From positions 1-15,662 of the forward strand of contig DATIBC010000074.1 in assembly GCA_035457725.1 (NCBI GenBank): a stretch of DNA of 15,662 nt, written 5' to 3'. The translations under genes and the position numbers were made by a program. A model generated the notes under the pieces. The model ran no database searches, had not been told where the DNA came from, and was given only the letters and a program-made list of their open reading frames with translations. The DNA comes from DATFES01 sp035457725. GTDB lineage: Bacteria; Pseudomonadota; Alphaproteobacteria; CACIAM-22H2. Below are positions 13,410 through 15,662 of the stretch, piece by piece (within the stretch, counting starts at the first letter, position 1; every line of letters starts with the position of its first letter).

Positions 13410-14456
13410 ATGGAACGAGACGAATCCGTGCGTATCGCGCTTGCGATCGGCGACGCGGCGGGAATCAGCCCCGAACTGACCGCCAAGCTGCTGGCCCAGC
13501 CCGATACGATCCCCATGGCGAATATTGTCGTGGTCGGCGACGCCCGCGTGCTCGCCGATGGTGCGCGCGTCGCCGGAGTGTCATTGCCAAGTTTTGTCGA
13601 GTTGAAGCCTGGCGAAAGACTTCGCTTCCAGCCAGGACGCGCTAGCCTGCTCGACCTGGGCCATCTCGATCCTGCGGCCGTGAAGCCGGGCACGGCCACG
13701 GCGGCGGGGGGCGGCTTCGCGATGCGCAACTTCCGCACGGCGCTGGAGTTGGTGCGCGCCGGCGAGGTCGACGCGGTGTGCTTCACGCCGTTCAACAAGG
13801 CGGCGCTCAAGCTGGCCGGCAATCCTTACGACGACGAACTGCACTTCGCCGCCGATGTGCTCGGTCACCATGGGCCGTCCAGTGAGTTTAATGTCCTCGA
13901 CAAGCTGTGGAACGCGCGGGTGACCTCGCACGTGCCGCTAAATAAGGTGAGCGAGCTGCTGACGATCGACAGCATCGTCGGCGCGTTGGCGCTCACCGAC
14001 GAATGCCTTCGCGCGACGGGCCTGCCGCGCCCTCGCATCGCCGTCGCGGCGCTCAACCCTCACGCCGGCGACGGCGGCAATTTTGGCCGCGAGGAGATCG
14101 ACGTGATCGCCCCCGCCGTCGCCGTCGCGCGCAGCCGGCGGATCGCGGCCGACGGGCCGTTTCCTGCCGATACGGTGTTTCTGCGCGCCAAGAACGGCGC
14201 TTACGACGCCGTGATGACGATGTATCACGACCAGGGCCAGATCGCGATGAAGCTGATGGGGTTCGAGCGCGGCGTCACGGTGCTCGGCGGCTTGCCGGCG
14301 CCGATCACCACGCCGGCCCACGGCACCGCTTATGACATCGCCGGAAAAGGCGTCGCGGACGTCGAGGCAACGCGCCAAGCGTTCCGCCTCGCCTGCAAGA
14401 TGGGCGCAGCACGGCGGAGCGCGCGCGCCCCGCTCGCTCAAACGATCACGAACTGA
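13410..14456 (+). CDS. PdxA-like 4-hydroxythreonine-4-phosphate dehydrogenase family enzyme
   Basis: This 348-residue cytosolic NAD-dependent metal enzyme is of the PdxA family, which oxidises and decarboxylates hydroxyacids. Family members serve in vitamin B6 synthesis (PdxA), D-threonate/erythronate phosphate catabolism (PdxA2) and terephthalate dihydrodiol oxidation (TphB). Clear motifs are H174 in SHVPL, NPHAGDGG with H218, MYHDQGQ with H273 and PAHGTAYDIAGKG with H304. Two differ from canonical PdxA: GDPAGIGPE reads GDAAGISPE at 14-22, and the first metal-His motif GHTE is replaced by DDELH at 141-145. ATG 13410 has AGGAG 4 bases upstream. It is divergent from the TRAP 2/dehydrogenase operon, so a catabolic role is likelier than B6 synthesis. 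Its last 19 bases overlap the RTX gene on the other strand. Confidence 0.82.
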   Translation: MERDESVRIALAIGDAAGISPELTAKLLAQPDTIPMANIVVVGDARVLADGARVAGVSLPSFVELKPGERLRFQPGRASLLDLGHLDPAAVKPGTATAAGGGFAMRNFRTALELVRAGEVDAVCFTPFNKAALKLAGNPYDDELHFAADVLGHHGPSSEFNVLDKLWNARVTSHVPLNKVSELLTIDSIVGALALTDECLRATGLPRPRIAVAALNPHAGDGGNFGREEIDVIAPAVAVARSRRIAADGPFPADTVFLRAKNGAYDAVMTMYHDQGQIAMKLMGFERGVTVLGGLPAPITTPAHGTAYDIAGKGVADVEATRQAFRLACKMGAARRSARAPLAQTITN

Positions 14457-15662
14457 TCGAGGCTGGCGTTGTAGGTCACGCTGGTGGCGCCATTGAGCGC
14501 GGCGGAGAAATCCTGCCCGGCGACGAATTGCTGGTCGCCGTTGAGATCGATTTGCAGCGCCCCGCTGGCGAAGCGGACATTGGTCCCGGCGTCGAACGCC
14601 CCGCCGAGCCCGACATTCGTCGCGCTCGCGCCGAGCGCCATGCCGCCGACCCGCAGGCTCGTCTCGACCCCGGCGGTGAAATCGACGCTGTCGCCCACCG
14701 CGTTCAAGACGATATCGGCCGTGCCGGCGAATACGTCGTCGAGCCCCAGTCCGCTCGCGTTGTAGACGATGGCGTCGGGGTTGTTGCCGCCATCTATGGT
14801 GTCGTTGCCGCGCCCGCCGATCAGGATATCCCGTCCCGCGCCGCCGTTGAGCGTGTCGTTGCCCAGCCCGCCGTCAATCATGTCATTGCCGGCGCCGCCG
14901 TGGAGCGTGTCGTTCCCCAATAATCCGCGCAAGATATTCTGGCCGTTGTTGCCGGTGATGACGTTGTTGAGCGTGTTGCCGGTGCCGTCGACCGAGTTCG
15001 TGCCGATCAGCGTCAGCCGTTCGACGTTATCGCCCAGCGTATGGGCGATCGAGCTCATCACCGTGTCGGTGCCTTGGTTGAACAACTCGATCACCATGTC
15101 GCCGATGTTGTCGACGAAATAGATGTCGCTGCTGGCCCCGCCGAGCAGCGTGTCGGCCCCGGCCTCGCCAGCCAGGCGATCGCCGCCGTCGCCGCCCTCC
15201 AAACGGTCGTTGCCTTCGCGGCCGAACAACCGGTTGTTCCTGTCGTTGCCGACGATCGTGTTGTCGAGCCCGTTGCCGATCCCGGTCGGTCGGTCGGCGC
15301 CGATCAGCGTCAGGTCCTCGACATTGTCGGCCAACGCATGGCTAAGCGCCGTGATCACCCGATCCCGGCCTTCGCCTGCCGCCTCTTGCGCCACCTCCGT
15401 CGCCCGATCCAGCATGTATAGATCGTCGCCCTCGCCGCCGATCAGGGTGTCGAACCCCGGCCCGCCGTCCAGCACGTCGTTCCCCTCCCCGCCCTCCACC
15501 ACGTCGTTGCCTGCCCCGCCGCGCAGCGTGTCGTTCCCTGAATCGCCGAATAACAGGTCGCGGCTTTCTCCTCCGTCGAGCATGTCGTGGCCATTCCCGC
15601 CGGCGATCCGATCGTCGCCTAGTCCCCCGGAAATCGCGTCATCGCCGCTGAACCCGGCCAAA
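14438..15662 (-). CDS. RTX (hemolysin-type) calcium-binding protein, C-terminal part
   Basis: At least 408 residues are present; the N-terminus lies beyond the window edge, so no activity can be assigned. Numbering from the TTG at 15661, which is probably internal, glycine-aspartate nonapeptides (GGxGxDxL) form three beta-roll blocks at residues 6-80, 134-175 and 233-293. Between them are two copies of a module with DNVExLTLIG (112-121 and 211-220) followed by a GNxLNNxIxGN-like stretch, spaced 99 residues. The C-terminus has an Asp-rich DLNGD at 372-376 and ends in hydrophobic FVIV, as expected for an uncleaved type I secretion signal. The protein probably folds on binding calcium outside the cell after ABC-transporter export. 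No secretion genes are present here. Its stop lies inside the PdxA-like gene on the opposite strand. Confidence 0.88.
   Translation of the reverse strand, partial: LAGFSGDDAISGGLGDDRIAGGNGHDMLDGGESRDLLFGDSGNDTLRGGAGNDVVEGGEGNDVLDGGPGFDTLIGGEGDDLYMLDRATEVAQEAAGEGRDRVITALSHALADNVEDLTLIGADRPTGIGNGLDNTIVGNDRNNRLFGREGNDRLEGGDGGDRLAGEAGADTLLGGASSDIYFVDNIGDMVIELFNQGTDTVMSSIAHTLGDNVERLTLIGTNSVDGTGNTLNNVITGNNGQNILRGLLGNDTLHGGAGNDMIDGGLGNDTLNGGAGRDILIGGRGNDTIDGGNNPDAIVYNASGLGLDDVFAGTADIVLNAVGDSVDFTAGVETSLRVGGMALGASATNVGLGGAFDAGTNVRFASGALQIDLNGDQQFVAGQDFSAALNGATSVTYNASLDQFVIV
14783..14965 (-). repeat. RTX nonapeptide repeat block 3
   Basis: Six to seven nonapeptides (GNDTLHGGA, GNDMIDGGL, GNDTLNGGA and similar) are the best conserved near the C-terminus and precede the non-repetitive secretion-signal domain. 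Confidence 0.85.
15029..15328 (-). repeat. Tandem 99-residue module in the RTX protein
   Basis: The DNVEDLTLIG segment beginning at 15328 recurs as DNVERLTLIG beginning at 15031, exactly 297 bases (99 codons) later. Each copy is preceded by a Y-x-x-D ... D-x-V-x-x-x-x-x-H-x-L pattern and followed by a beta-roll. This indicates duplication of a whole module rather than of single nonapeptides. Confidence 0.7.
15137..15262 (-). repeat. RTX nonapeptide repeat block 2
   Basis: Four to five nonapeptides, including REGNDRLEGG and GGDRLAGEAG, are more degenerate than block 1, with the second glycine often replaced. It is followed directly by the second LTLIG module. Confidence 0.75.
15422..15646 (-). 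repeat. RTX nonapeptide repeat block 1
   Basis: About eight consecutive nonapeptides of the GGxGxDxUx type (for example GGAGNDVVE and GGEGNDVLD) give a visible 27-base DNA periodicity. This is the longest uninterrupted beta-roll in the visible part of the protein, and the repeats may continue past the window edge. Confidence 0.85.

Noticed and set aside
14783..15646. Regular short DNA repeats that might suggest a CRISPR array or satellite
   Set aside because: The period is 27 bases, in frame, and encodes RTX nonapeptides with codon-level variation; there are no unique spacers.
1..15662. Defence system, prophage, integrative element or biosynthetic cluster
   Set aside because: No nuclease, integrase, transposase, toxin-antitoxin pair, repeat-bounded element or assembly-line enzyme is visible; base composition is even.

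Overview
The window looks like chromosomal DNA of a GC-rich alphaproteobacterium. The evidence is uniformly high GC, frequent GTG starts, GTGA stop/start overlaps, two complete tripartite TRAP transporters, an RTX protein with module types common in Rhizobiales/Rhodospirillales, and a TTAACC repeat resembling CtrA sites in one promoter region. I see no insertion sequence, tRNA, rRNA, CRISPR array, phage gene or clear transfer boundary. Genus cannot be assigned from the sequence alone.

Layout. (1) 1-159: the C-terminus of an amidase, ending in a hairpin. (2) 253-4013, plus strand: a SAM methyltransferase, then a large membrane protein related to STT3/AglB oligosaccharyltransferases (GT-C fold), translationally coupled through GTGA to a dolichol-phosphate-sugar-synthase-like GT2 with four C-terminal membrane segments. 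Together they look like a lipid-linked sugar donor synthase and a user of that donor. (3) 4027-4587, minus strand: a GNAT acetyltransferase. (4) 4861-8640, plus strand: TRAP transporter 1 (DctP-DctQ-DctM) followed by a COG3618 amidohydrolase/lactonase. (5) 8644-13149, minus strand: TRAP transporter 2 (DctP-DctQ-DctM), a GntR/FCD regulator and a 3-hydroxyisobutyrate-dehydrogenase-family enzyme. (6) 13410-14456, plus strand: a PdxA-family dehydrogenase divergent from transporter 2. (7) 14438-15662, minus strand: the C-terminal part of an RTX calcium-binding exported protein, cut by the window edge and overlapping the PdxA-like gene tail to tail.

How the genes may work together. Regions 4-6 read as one catabolic island: two high-affinity carboxylate importers, a lactonase-like hydrolase, a beta-hydroxyacid dehydrogenase, a PdxA-like hydroxyacid dehydrogenase/decarboxylase and a FadR-type regulator. 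The best general hypothesis is uptake and oxidation of a hydroxylated carboxylic acid or its lactone (acid-sugar type). However, the DUF1537 kinase that normally accompanies PdxA2 is absent, and the PdxA-like protein has altered motifs, so the substrate is open.

The most notable non-coding signal is a strong GC-rich stem-loop in the dctP-dctQ gap of both TRAP operons. The two hairpins have unrelated sequences but the same position, which suggests a device that keeps binding protein in excess over membrane subunits. A palindromic operator candidate lies between dctP2 and the PdxA-like gene.
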